Below the pieces are notes generated by a model. It had not been told where the DNA came from. It did no database searches and was given only the letters and a program-made list of their open reading frames with translations. Made by a program: the position numbers and the translations under genes. Below, piece by piece: positions 34,971-43,007 of a stretch of DNA of 44,625 nucleotides (positions are counted from its first letter, which is position 1; every line of letters begins with the position of its first letter). The stretch is taken from assembly GCA_030650095.1 (NCBI GenBank), contig JAUSEE010000002.1, positions 70,711-115,335 of the forward strand, in the 5' to 3' direction. Source of the stretch: Candidatus Buchananbacteria bacterium. Its GTDB lineage: Bacteria > Patescibacteriota > Patescibacteriia > 2-01-FULL-39-33.

Positions 34971-35086
34971 CACATAATGCAAAACGGTTTATACATCATT
35001 TATTTCTTCCCCGAAATGCTACGATGTTAGCCCGTAGATGAAGGATTACCCATTCCTTTATTTGTCATCCCGAGCCTATTCTTAAC

Positions 35087-35202
35087 TGTCATTGCGAGTG
35101 AGCTAAAGCGACCGAAGCAATCTCATTTCTAATAACTTGGGATTGCTTCTCCGCCCTGGGCGGATCGCAATGACAGTAATAGGAATCTCCCCTGCAATGA
35201 CA
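35087..35202. repeat. Palindromic repetitive element, copy 2
   Basis: tgtcattgcgagtgagctaaagcgaccgaagcaatctc ... gggattgcttc ... gatcgcaatgaca ... ctgcaatgaca; related to 18674-18778. Confidence 0.7.
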
Positions 35203-35229
35203 AAAACAAAATATTAACAAATATTATAA

Positions 35230-35262
35230 AGAGGTGCAGTTGATCAGCAGCTCTTTTTTAAT
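35230..35262 (+). terminator. Terminator-like hairpin
   Basis: aaagag-g-tgc-agttgatca-gca-g-ctcttttttt. Confidence 0.5.
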
Positions 35263-35286
35263 TCATAAGTTATGTTTTAGGCGCGT

Positions 35287-35338
35287 TGTGGATAAAGTGT
35301 AACTAAATAGTTCGCAGTGCCGGGTAAAATTATCCACA
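35287..35338. promoter_or_regulatory. Pair of inverted perfect DnaA-box 9-mers
   Basis: tgtggataa (35287-35295, minus TTATCCACA) and ttatccaca (35330-35338), starts 43 bp apart. Confidence 0.6.
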
Positions 35339-35367
35339 ATTTATTTTAAACTGGCTTTTTTGTGAGT

Positions 35368-35403
35368 AAAACAGTCTAAAATAAAGCCTTTTAGACTGTT
35401 TTT
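35368..35403. terminator. Perfect 14-bp inverted repeat
   Basis: aaaacagtctaaaa-taaagcc-ttttagactgtttttg. Confidence 0.55.
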
Positions 35404-35420
35404 GTTAGTAGAGATAAGTG

Positions 35421-35449
35421 TTGACCAGTGATGACTAGTGGGTTATAAT
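35421..35449 (+). promoter_or_regulatory. Promoter of the mraZ operon
   Basis: TTGACC (35421-35426), 17 bp, TATAAT (35444-35449). Confidence 0.75.
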
Positions 35450-35484
35450 GAATGCATATGGATAAAAGTGGGGAAAAGTGGGGA
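35438..35484 (+). promoter_or_regulatory. Putative MraZ operator (GTGGG direct repeats)
   Basis: GTGGG(G) at 35438, 35468 and 35478; the last two are exactly 10 bp apart, downstream of the -10 and upstream of mraZ. Confidence 0.7.
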
Positions 35485-35561
35485 AATATACAAGTTAGAT
35501 TAAAACCACTTTCCAAGTAATTAATTAAAACTTCCATGCTTGTCGAGCTTAATAAAACATC

Positions 35562-35990
35562 ATGTTTGTCGGTCAATATTCACACAACATCGATTCAAAG
35601 GGGAGGATGGCTATTCCAGCCAAATTTCGCCATGAGTTAAAAAAGGCAGTGGTTACCAAGGGATTGGATAACTGTCTTTTTTTATATTCCAAGAAGGAAT
35701 GGGATAAGTTAGCGGAAAAAATCGCTTCTTTGCCTATTAGCAAATCCAATACCCGAGCTTTTTCCAGATTAATGCTAGCCGGAGCCATGGATGTTGACGT
35801 TGACGGCCAAGGCAGAGTGATTTTGCCGGAGTACCTTAGGAAATTTGCCGGTTTAAATAAACAGACCATAATTATCGGACTCTATAACAGATTGGAAATA
35901 TGGGATGAAAAGAGGTGGGAGAAATATAATCTGGAAAACGAAAAGAATTCAGTGTCTAATGCCGAAGCGCTTGATGATATAGGGGTATAA
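35562..35990 (+). CDS. mraZ: Transcriptional regulator MraZ
   Basis: MFVGQYSHNIDSKGRMAIPAKFRHEL...MDVDVDGQGRVILPEYLRKFAGL. Confidence 0.96.
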   Translation: MFVGQYSHNIDSKGRMAIPAKFRHELKKAVVTKGLDNCLFLYSKKEWDKLAEKIASLPISKSNTRAFSRLMLAGAMDVDVDGQGRVILPEYLRKFAGLNKQTIIIGLYNRLEIWDEKRWEKYNLENEKNSVSNAEALDDIGV

Positions 35991-36013
35991 ATAAACCGAT
36001 TAATTTTTCAAGT

Positions 36014-36901
36014 ATGACTACTATCCATGAACCAGTATTGCTTCAAGAAATTTTAGACGGTTTAAACCCCCAGACAAATCAAAATTATGTTGATTGCACT
36101 TTTGGCGGCGGCGGACATTCTTTGGCCATTTTGGAGAAAGTAAAGCCGTCAGGCCAGGTGATTGGCATAGATTGGGATCCGACTGTGGTGCAAAACAGCC
36201 AAAATGAAAATCTTATTTTAGTTAATGATAATTATAGAAATTTAAAAAAAATAATAAATGGACTTGGTATTAGTAAAATTAATGGTATACTACTCGACCT
36301 TGGTTTATCATCAGATCAGCTCGGCTCAGGGGCTAGGGGATTTAGTTTCCAAAGTGAAGGCTTTCTGGATCTAAGGTATGATCCTAAATCGGATCGGCCG
36401 ACTGCCGCTGATATTTTAAGAACTTACAGTGAAAAAGAATTATTAGAAATATTTAAAAATTACGGAGAAGAACCGCTAGCTTGGCAAATTACCAAGAAAA
36501 TTATAACCCAAAGAGAGCAAGGCGAGTTCATTGAAACGGCTGATATGCTTGTCCAGCTGGTTTCAGATGAATATCGCAAAAAGTACCGTTCCAGATCAAA
36601 ACATAACCCGGCTACCAGAGTTTTCCAGGCGCTGAGAATCGCAGTTAATGACGAGTTTGGCAATATCAAGAATGTTCTGCCTGACGCTGTTAATCTTTTA
36701 GCTGCTGGCGGCCGGTTGGCTGTAATTTCTTTCCATAGCGGTGAAGACAGAATCGTTAAGCATTTCTTTAAAAAAGAAGCTATAAAAGAAGAGCCAAAAA
36801 TAAAAATAATTACCAAAAAACCCATAATCGCTTCCGAAAATGAAATAAAAATGAACCCCCGAAGCCGCAGCGCTAAATTAAGGATAATAGAAAAAATATA
36901 A
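36014..36901 (+). CDS. rsmH: 16S rRNA (cytosine(1402)-N(4))-methyltransferase
   Basis: HEPVLLQEILDGL, YVDCTFGGGGHS, LLDLGLSSDQL, NPATRVFQALRIAVNDE, VISFHSGEDRIVKHFF. Confidence 0.96.
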   Translation: MTTIHEPVLLQEILDGLNPQTNQNYVDCTFGGGGHSLAILEKVKPSGQVIGIDWDPTVVQNSQNENLILVNDNYRNLKKIINGLGISKINGILLDLGLSSDQLGSGARGFSFQSEGFLDLRYDPKSDRPTAADILRTYSEKELLEIFKNYGEEPLAWQITKKIITQREQGEFIETADMLVQLVSDEYRKKYRSRSKHNPATRVFQALRIAVNDEFGNIKNVLPDAVNLLAAGGRLAVISFHSGEDRIVKHFFKKEAIKEEPKIKIITKKPIIASENEIKMNPRSRSAKLRIIEKI

Positions 36902-36926
36902 ATCATTTAAGCAACTGGTAAAAAAT

Positions 36927-37298
36927 ATGTGTCGAGATTGGAAACAAGAAGAATGTAACCATCACTTTCCCGAATTAAGGAAGAAAAGGAATATCCTCAA
37001 GATGCTTCTTAGTCTTGTCACACCCAAAAAATTAAGCCTAGTGATCGTTTCGCTAACTTTTGTCATCACCGGCGCTTATTTAATGCAAATCAATCTTACG
37101 GCTACCAAAGGCTACGAAATAAAAGATCTGGAAAGTAGGCTTAATCAGTTGCAGGAAGAGAACAAGAAACTTAACCTGTCTTATGTCGAACTGCAATCTA
37201 TGGCTAATATTCTTGAGCAAGTTCCTAAACTTAATTTGGTCGCTACGGAAAATATTGAAATATTAACGCCGGCCGGTTCAGTGGTGGCTTTAAGGTAA
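36927..37298 (+). CDS. FtsL-like cell division protein
   Basis: Single TM plus leucine/coiled-coil segment between rsmH and ftsI; the start may be further downstream. Confidence 0.6.
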   Translation: MCRDWKQEECNHHFPELRKKRNILKMLLSLVTPKKLSLVIVSLTFVITGAYLMQINLTATKGYEIKDLESRLNQLQEENKKLNLSYVELQSMANILEQVPKLNLVATENIEILTPAGSVVALR

Positions 37299-37432
37299 TT
37301 TTTTAGCCAGACTGATTTTATGTTATAAAAGTATCAGGTGGAGCAAGTTGTCGGATTGACTGACAAATTTTATTCATATTCGCTTGCGTTACCAGTGGCT
37401 AAACTGCTGGCGATTCGGCGGGCAAACTAATA

Positions 37433-39319
37433 ATGAGCTGGAGAGAGAATAAACTGATCCGTTTTAGAACCAGGGAAGGGAAACAAGGCAGAATTAAATT
37501 TCTAGCCGTTTTTTTTGTTATTTTTTCCATATTGATTATCATCAAGCTTTTTTATCTGCAAATATTTCGAGGTTCATTCTATGAGGCTTTGGCTATCGGC
37601 CAGCACGAACTTTACCAAAAGTTATTTCCGGAAAGAGGCTCAATTTATGTGGTGGAAAAAAATGGCGATAAGCAGATATTATTCCCGCTGGTGACCAATA
37701 AGGATTTGCATATGCTTTACGCTATTCCCAAAGACATTGAAAATCCCCGTCAGACGGCAGAAAAATTATTTGCCCTATTCGGCTTGCCGGATAATATCGA
37801 TATGAAAAAAGTTGAAGCAGAACTATTCTCTGATATAACGCCGGATATGGATCCGGCTATGTCCAGTGAAATAAAGAAAGCTCGTTTGGATAAATGGCAA
37901 GAGGAGCAAAAAGAAAAGGAGATAGCCAGGCTGGAAGGGCTGCTTTCAAAACCTGATGATCCTTATGAACCAATTAGGCATAAACTGAAGAATGAAGATT
38001 TGGAAATTATAAAATCCTGGAACATAAAAGGTTTGGATTTTAAAGATGAGACTTGGCGTTTCTATCCGGAAAAGGGCATGGGCGGCCATATTTTTGGTTT
38101 TTGGGGCTTTGAGGGCGATAATAAGGTGGGAAAATATGGCTTGGAGGGCTACTTTGACAAGGAACTGACCGGGCAATTCGGCGCTATTCAAGGAGAAAAA
38201 GACGGCTTGGGCAATTTAATAGCCATTGGCAGCAGCTCCTTAAAAGAAAAAGTTGACGGGTCTTCCTTGGTCTTGACTATTGACAGGGCCATACAGTACA
38301 AGGCTTGCCAAGCTCTTAGCCAGGCGGTTGATTATTTTAAAGCTGAAAGCGGATCGGTGATAGTGATGAATCCTAAAACCGGAGCCATTCTAGCCATGTG
38401 CGGAGCGCCCGATTATGACCCTGATGAATATAATCAAGTTGAAGATATAGAAGTTTATAACAATCAGGCTATTTTTAGCGCCTATGAACCAGGATCTATT
38501 TTTAAAGCCATTACCATGTCTATAGCTTTAGATACCGGCAAGGTAGAACCCAATACAACTTATGTTGATGAAGGCGGTGTTCAAATCGGACCTTATCTTA
38601 TAAAAAATTACAATGATCTGGTTTACGGCAAGCAGACTATGACCGAAGTCCTGGAAAAATCCATCAATACCGGCAGTATTTTTGCCGTAAATAGAATAAC
38701 TCCTAAAGTTTTTTCTCAATATGTTAAAGATTTTGGCTTTGGCCAAAAAACGGGCATTGAATTAAATAAAGAAGCCAGCGGAGATATTTCTAACTTGGAT
38801 AAAAAGGGAGAAATTTATGCCGCCACCGCTTCTTTCGGTCAAGGCCTGACAGTGACGCCGATTCAAATGATTACGGCCGTGTCGGCTTTGGCTAATGGCG
38901 GAAAATTGATGAAACCATATATAGTTTCCCAGATAATTAAAAGTGACGGCAAGATTGAAACATTTAAGTCCCAAGAGGTTAAGCAAGTTATTTCTTCCAA
39001 AACCTCCTCCACTATTTCCGGCATGCTGGTGAGCGTGATAGAAAATGGCCATTCCAAGGGAGCAAAAATAGACGGCTATCGCATTGCCGGCAAAACCGGC
39101 ACGGCCCAGGTAGCCAACAAATCAAACAAAGGCTATTCTGATGCGGTGAATACCTCGTTCATAAGTTACGGCCCGTTCTCTAATCCGGTCTATGTTATGA
39201 TGGTTAGAATTGATAAGCCCCAATGGGGCAAGACCGGCGAAGCTGTGGCTGTGCCGGTAGCCACCGACATTGCCAAATTCATCTTACAGTACTACAATGT
39301 GCCCTATGATAATAAATAA
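37433..39319 (+). CDS. ftsI: Class B penicillin-binding protein (FtsI/PBP2-like transpeptidase)
   Basis: AYEPGSIFKAITMSIAL (SxxK), SINTGS (SxN-like), RIAGKTGTAQVANK (KTGT). Confidence 0.93.
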   Translation: MSWRENKLIRFRTREGKQGRIKFLAVFFVIFSILIIIKLFYLQIFRGSFYEALAIGQHELYQKLFPERGSIYVVEKNGDKQILFPLVTNKDLHMLYAIPKDIENPRQTAEKLFALFGLPDNIDMKKVEAELFSDITPDMDPAMSSEIKKARLDKWQEEQKEKEIARLEGLLSKPDDPYEPIRHKLKNEDLEIIKSWNIKGLDFKDETWRFYPEKGMGGHIFGFWGFEGDNKVGKYGLEGYFDKELTGQFGAIQGEKDGLGNLIAIGSSSLKEKVDGSSLVLTIDRAIQYKACQALSQAVDYFKAESGSVIVMNPKTGAILAMCGAPDYDPDEYNQVEDIEVYNNQAIFSAYEPGSIFKAITMSIALDTGKVEPNTTYVDEGGVQIGPYLIKNYNDLVYGKQTMTEVLEKSINTGSIFAVNRITPKVFSQYVKDFGFGQKTGIELNKEASGDISNLDKKGEIYAATASFGQGLTVTPIQMITAVSALANGGKLMKPYIVSQIIKSDGKIETFKSQEVKQVISSKTSSTISGMLVSVIENGHSKGAKIDGYRIAGKTGTAQVANKSNKGYSDAVNTSFISYGPFSNPVYVMMVRIDKPQWGKTGEAVAVPVATDIAKFILQYYNVPYDNK

Positions 39320-39337
39320 TTCTATCCATTAACAGTT

Positions 39338-40615
39338 ATGAAAAGATTAGTTCAATGGTTTTTAGCTAAATTGGCTAGATTAATTTTAAATAAATATAAG
39401 CCCGATGTTATAGGCGTTACCGGCAGTTTTGGCAAAACATCAGCTAAAGAAGCTATTTTTACGGTTTTATCCGGCAAGTTCAATGTGCGCAAAAATATCA
39501 AGAATTATAACAACGAAATCGGCTTGCCCCTTACCATTATCGGCGTCGGCTCCGGCGGCCGGTCTGTTTGGGCTTGGCTGGGCGTTTTCATTAAAGCTTT
39601 TATTTTACTGATTTGGCGAGAAAAAAATTATCCGGAAATTTTGGTTTTGGAGATGGCGGTTGACCATCCGGGCGATATGTCTTATTTAACCGGTTTGGCT
39701 CCTTGCAAGATAGGCGTGGTAACCGGCGTCGGGCCGGTGCATATAGAATTTTTCAAAACGATTGAACGGATTGCCAAAGAAAAATCAGTTATGGTTTCTC
39801 ATATTGATAAAAACGGCTGGGCGATACTTAATTGCGATAATGAATATGTGTGCGAGATGGACAAATTAACCAGAGCCAGATTGTTAACTTACGGCATTAG
39901 CAATAACGAAGTGGATATCAAAGCCAGCGAAATTTCCATGTCCCAACATGAAGATGGAAAAATTTCCGGTTTGAGCTTTAAATTATTTTACCAAGGCAGC
40001 AGCGTGCCCGTGCTCCTGCCGAATATATTAGGGGAGCATTTGATTTATGCGGCTTTGGCGGCCGCTGCCGTGGGCCGGGTTTATGATATCAATATGGTTG
40101 ATATAGCCGATTCTCTTAGGGCGTTTAAAGCGCCCAAGGGCCGAATGAATTTGATAGATGGCATAAAAAACACCCATATTATAGACGACACTTATAACGC
40201 CGGTCCCGATTCTACTGTGGCGGCTTTAAATGTCTTGGGAAAAATAACAACCGAGAGCCGTAAATTCGCTGTTTTAGGCGACATGCTGGAATTGGGCGAT
40301 TATACCGAAAGCAGCCACAGGGAAGTAGGCAAAGCTGTTTTTAATAACCATATTGATTATTTGATAACCGTGGGAGAAAGAGCAGAGTTAATTGCGTCTG
40401 AAGCCCAAAAGCAGGGCTTGGATCAGGATAATATTTTTATTTTTTCGGAAACGGAAAAAGCCGGCTTGTTTTTGCAAGACAAAATAGAAACCGGAGATTT
40501 TATTTTAGTTAAGGGTTCGCAGGGTATGAGAATGGAAAAAATAGTCAAAGAAATCATAGCCGAACCGTTAAAAGCCGGCGAATTGCTGGTTCGGCAGGAT
40601 GATGAGTGGCTCTAA
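39338..40615 (+). CDS. murF: UDP-N-acetylmuramoyl-tripeptide--D-alanyl-D-alanine ligase (Mur ligase)
   Basis: GVTGSFGKTSAKEAIFTVL, NYNNEIGLPLT, IDDTYNAGPDS, ILVKGSQGMRMEKIVKEI. Confidence 0.9.
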   Translation: MKRLVQWFLAKLARLILNKYKPDVIGVTGSFGKTSAKEAIFTVLSGKFNVRKNIKNYNNEIGLPLTIIGVGSGGRSVWAWLGVFIKAFILLIWREKNYPEILVLEMAVDHPGDMSYLTGLAPCKIGVVTGVGPVHIEFFKTIERIAKEKSVMVSHIDKNGWAILNCDNEYVCEMDKLTRARLLTYGISNNEVDIKASEISMSQHEDGKISGLSFKLFYQGSSVPVLLPNILGEHLIYAALAAAAVGRVYDINMVDIADSLRAFKAPKGRMNLIDGIKNTHIIDDTYNAGPDSTVAALNVLGKITTESRKFAVLGDMLELGDYTESSHREVGKAVFNNHIDYLITVGERAELIASEAQKQGLDQDNIFIFSETEKAGLFLQDKIETGDFILVKGSQGMRMEKIVKEIIAEPLKAGELLVRQDDEWL

Positions 40616-40684
40616 TGCCTATTGACATGTTAGGCTGATTTTGTTATATAAGTTATGAAGCCAGGTTAAAAAAGGAGATAAAAA

Positions 40685-40792
40685 GTGCCAGAGCATAAAA
40701 AGAAGAAAAAGCATTGGAGAGTTAAAAAAATTTGGATGGTAATCATGAAACGATTATCTGGTTCTGGTTATAGTCCCGGTCGTTATAAATAA
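40685..40792 (+). CDS. Putative 35-aa basic small protein
   Basis: GTG start 7 nt after GGAG (40674-40677): VPEHKKKKKHWRVKKIWMVIMKRLSGSGYSPGRYK*; followed by an intrinsic terminator. Confidence 0.45.
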   Translation: MPEHKKKKKHWRVKKIWMVIMKRLSGSGYSPGRYK

Positions 40793-40809
40793 ACATTAAC
40801 GATTATGCC

Positions 40810-40836
40810 AACTTCCGATATTTCGGAAGTTTTTTA
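40810..40836 (+). terminator. Intrinsic terminator
   Basis: aacttccga-tatt-tcggaagtt tttta. Confidence 0.8.
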
Positions 40837-40843
40837 TTTTCCG

Positions 40844-40929
40844 CTCCTTTTCAAGGAGGGGTCAAAAGGGGAGGTTTATACTAATGCCTCAAAAACCCCT
40901 CCCCGGCCTCCCCTTGGAAAGGGGAGGAG
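40844..40929. repeat. Palindromic CTCC/GGAG-rich repetitive element
   Basis: ctccttttcaaggaggggtcaaaaggggaggttt ... aaaacccctccccggcctccccttggaaaggggaggag: nested inverted repeats. Confidence 0.7.
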
Positions 40930-41038
40930 TAATTATCCTATTTTTTCAATTCACTCCATTACAATTGTGAGCTACTAGATCGCCTAACGAGCCAAACAGA
41001 TACTCTAGCGTTCAGTTGAGGGTATGTTCATTAAAAAA

Positions 41039-41064
41039 GCGTCCGACAAATTAATGTCAGACGC
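41039..41064 (-). terminator. Terminator of the vWA/kinase/PP2C operon
   Basis: gcgtccgaca-aattaa-tgtcagacgc; T-run on the minus strand (ttttttaatg). Confidence 0.8.
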
Positions 41065-41081
41065 TGTAAAAAATCTTTTGT

Positions 41082-41969
41082 TCAGCTGGTAGCGATGGAG
41101 GCTACGCTTTGGCTGAATTGATTGATGGCGTGGCGCACTTCGGCCGGATCAGAGTGGGGTGTTACCACTTTGGTTATGCCCATGTCCGAAAAGACCTGTC
41201 GGTATTCCCTCATAGACTCATCATTGCCTATGGGAGCTACGCCCATGCCTACAATATAATCGCCGTTTTCAATAAGCCGCTGGAAGTCGCTTGCCCTTTT
41301 ATCACCGCTATTGGGGAATCCATCAGTGGTAATTAGGAGAGCTACCGTGGTGGGTATGCCCAAATCTCGGTATTGCTTGGCTTTAGCTCTTAAGTCCCGC
41401 AAATGATCAATGCTATAGTCAAACAGCGGTGTTGAGCCCCAATTGGGTTGATAACTATCAAACTGATCATCTATTACATCTCTTAGCATGCTACTGAAAT
41501 AACTTCCTTTAAAGCCCCTGACATCCAAGAAAAAGTCGCTGCCCTTGGCTCCCTTGAAAGCTTCAACCGCCAGATTCAAACCATCAATGACTGCTCTTCT
41601 AAGGTGGTCCATTGATCCGGAATCATCAACGAAAATTCCTACTATCGCCATGCGATCGGCTTCCGGCATGATTAATCTGGCCGGAGAACGGCGCGGCGAC
41701 TGCATAGCCTGAACATTCAGGAACTGATCCAAATCAATTTCATCTTGATCAGGTTCGGGTTCTGGTTCAAAAGCTATGGGTTCAAAAGCGACAGGCGCCA
41801 GCTCTGGTTCTGGTTCTGGCTCGGGCGCAATTTCTGGCTCTGGTTCTTGATTTGTCGCATCTTCATTTTGAGGTTCAGTATTTTCCTGATTTTCCGGCTC
41901 ATACGGTATAGTAAGCATTATACCGCCATCTTGGTCCAAATCTCTCCTCGTCGGCCTAATTGCTATCAT
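41082..41969 (-). CDS. vWA domain protein (TerY-like)
   Basis: MIDAS GIFVDDSGSMDHLRRAVIDGLNLAVEAF; LLITTDGFPNSGDKRASDF; N-terminal (PE)n linker. Confidence 0.85.
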   Translation of the reverse strand: MIAIRPTRRDLDQDGGIMLTIPYEPENQENTEPQNEDATNQEPEPEIAPEPEPEPELAPVAFEPIAFEPEPEPDQDEIDLDQFLNVQAMQSPRRSPARLIMPEADRMAIVGIFVDDSGSMDHLRRAVIDGLNLAVEAFKGAKGSDFFLDVRGFKGSYFSSMLRDVIDDQFDSYQPNWGSTPLFDYSIDHLRDLRAKAKQYRDLGIPTTVALLITTDGFPNSGDKRASDFQRLIENGDYIVGMGVAPIGNDESMREYRQVFSDMGITKVVTPHSDPAEVRHAINQFSQSVASIATS

Positions 41970-42008
41970 AAATATCCTCTCTTTCTGGGGGTTTTGGACG
42001 AATCTCCA

Positions 42009-43007
42009 TTAGTTATTAGCCAGGCTGTCAAAAATTTTCTTATCGGGGATGAATCTTTTGTGGAGATGGAAAACTTTAAAAAATGTTTCCAAAATCGGTC
42101 GCGGCACACTGCTGAGTGGCTTGGCTATCAAAGGATAGACAACTGGTTGGTCAAAAACAGTTATTCTTTGACTCATCCTTTCTGCTAAATCCATATCATA
42201 AGCTACTCCGCCATAGGGATCGGTGAAAGTCAGGAGTCTCATGGCTATAACCAAATACGAATACCAATCGGTTAATTCATTGTAGGTTGTGGCCATGGCA
42301 AACGACCACTGTCTGATATCTTTTTTCTTTCTTCCGCTTCCGGCATCGGAGTTGGTTATCCTTAAAATTTCCGGCGCGGTAAAACGCGGTATGAATGATC
42401 GGCATTGGTAGGGGCCAAATTGCATGGAATCGGCGTCGATAAGATAGGGGATATCCCTGAAGACGATAATATTATTTTCATTGAAGTCACCGATTATCAC
42501 GCCCTGCTCATGCAGTTTAACCACAGTATCGTAGAGGCTGACCAGCATTTTTTTTGTTTTCTTGGCCGTGGGGTTCATATTGGTTCGTCCCAACTTATCC
42601 AAGGAAGTGCCATTGATGAAAGGCATAACGTAGCCAAAAACACGGTTACGACCGTTAACCAGAACGCCAGTAGGCGTTACCAGTTCGGCCGGCAAGTCTT
42701 TAGGGAAAGAAAATAATTTTGTTTGCATTTCCTCTATCCTAACCCAGGCCGCTTCTCTCAGTTCAGGATCTTCGGCGAATTCAGGGGCGTCAGGCTTGAG
42801 GAATATTTTGGCGACTATGCCGGGCTTTAAGGTATAAATTATGGCCTCTCCGCCTCGGCCCAGTTCTTTGAAATTTTTGGCCTCCCAACTGGCGGCTTTT
42901 ATCTTTAGCACCTTATTTCTCCTTTGGCCCCGTTTTGGTTTTGCCATTTTCTTAGGCTTGGGCTTGGCATATTTGACTGTTTTTTTCTTGCCGCTTGCGC
43001 CAGCCAT
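42009..43007 (-). CDS. Protein kinase-like protein (TerY-P triad kinase type)
   Basis: ELGRGGEAIIYTLKPGIVAKIF, HEQGVIIGDFNENNIIVFRDIPYLIDADSMQFGPYQCRSFIPRFTAPEIL. Confidence 0.8.
   Translation of the reverse strand: MAGASGKKKTVKYAKPKPKKMAKPKRGQRRNKVLKIKAASWEAKNFKELGRGGEAIIYTLKPGIVAKIFLKPDAPEFAEDPELREAAWVRIEEMQTKLFSFPKDLPAELVTPTGVLVNGRNRVFGYVMPFINGTSLDKLGRTNMNPTAKKTKKMLVSLYDTVVKLHEQGVIIGDFNENNIIVFRDIPYLIDADSMQFGPYQCRSFIPRFTAPEILRITNSDAGSGRKKKDIRQWSFAMATTYNELTDWYSYLVIAMRLLTFTDPYGGVAYDMDLAERMSQRITVFDQPVVYPLIAKPLSSVPRPILETFFKVFHLHKRFIPDKKIFDSLANN

Noticed and set aside
42405-42716. Plus-strand ORFs antisense to the kinase and PP2C genes (42405..42716, 42841..43086, 43213..43506, 43840..44319)
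   Set aside because: Antisense to genes with clear catalytic motifs; codon-shadow ORFs.
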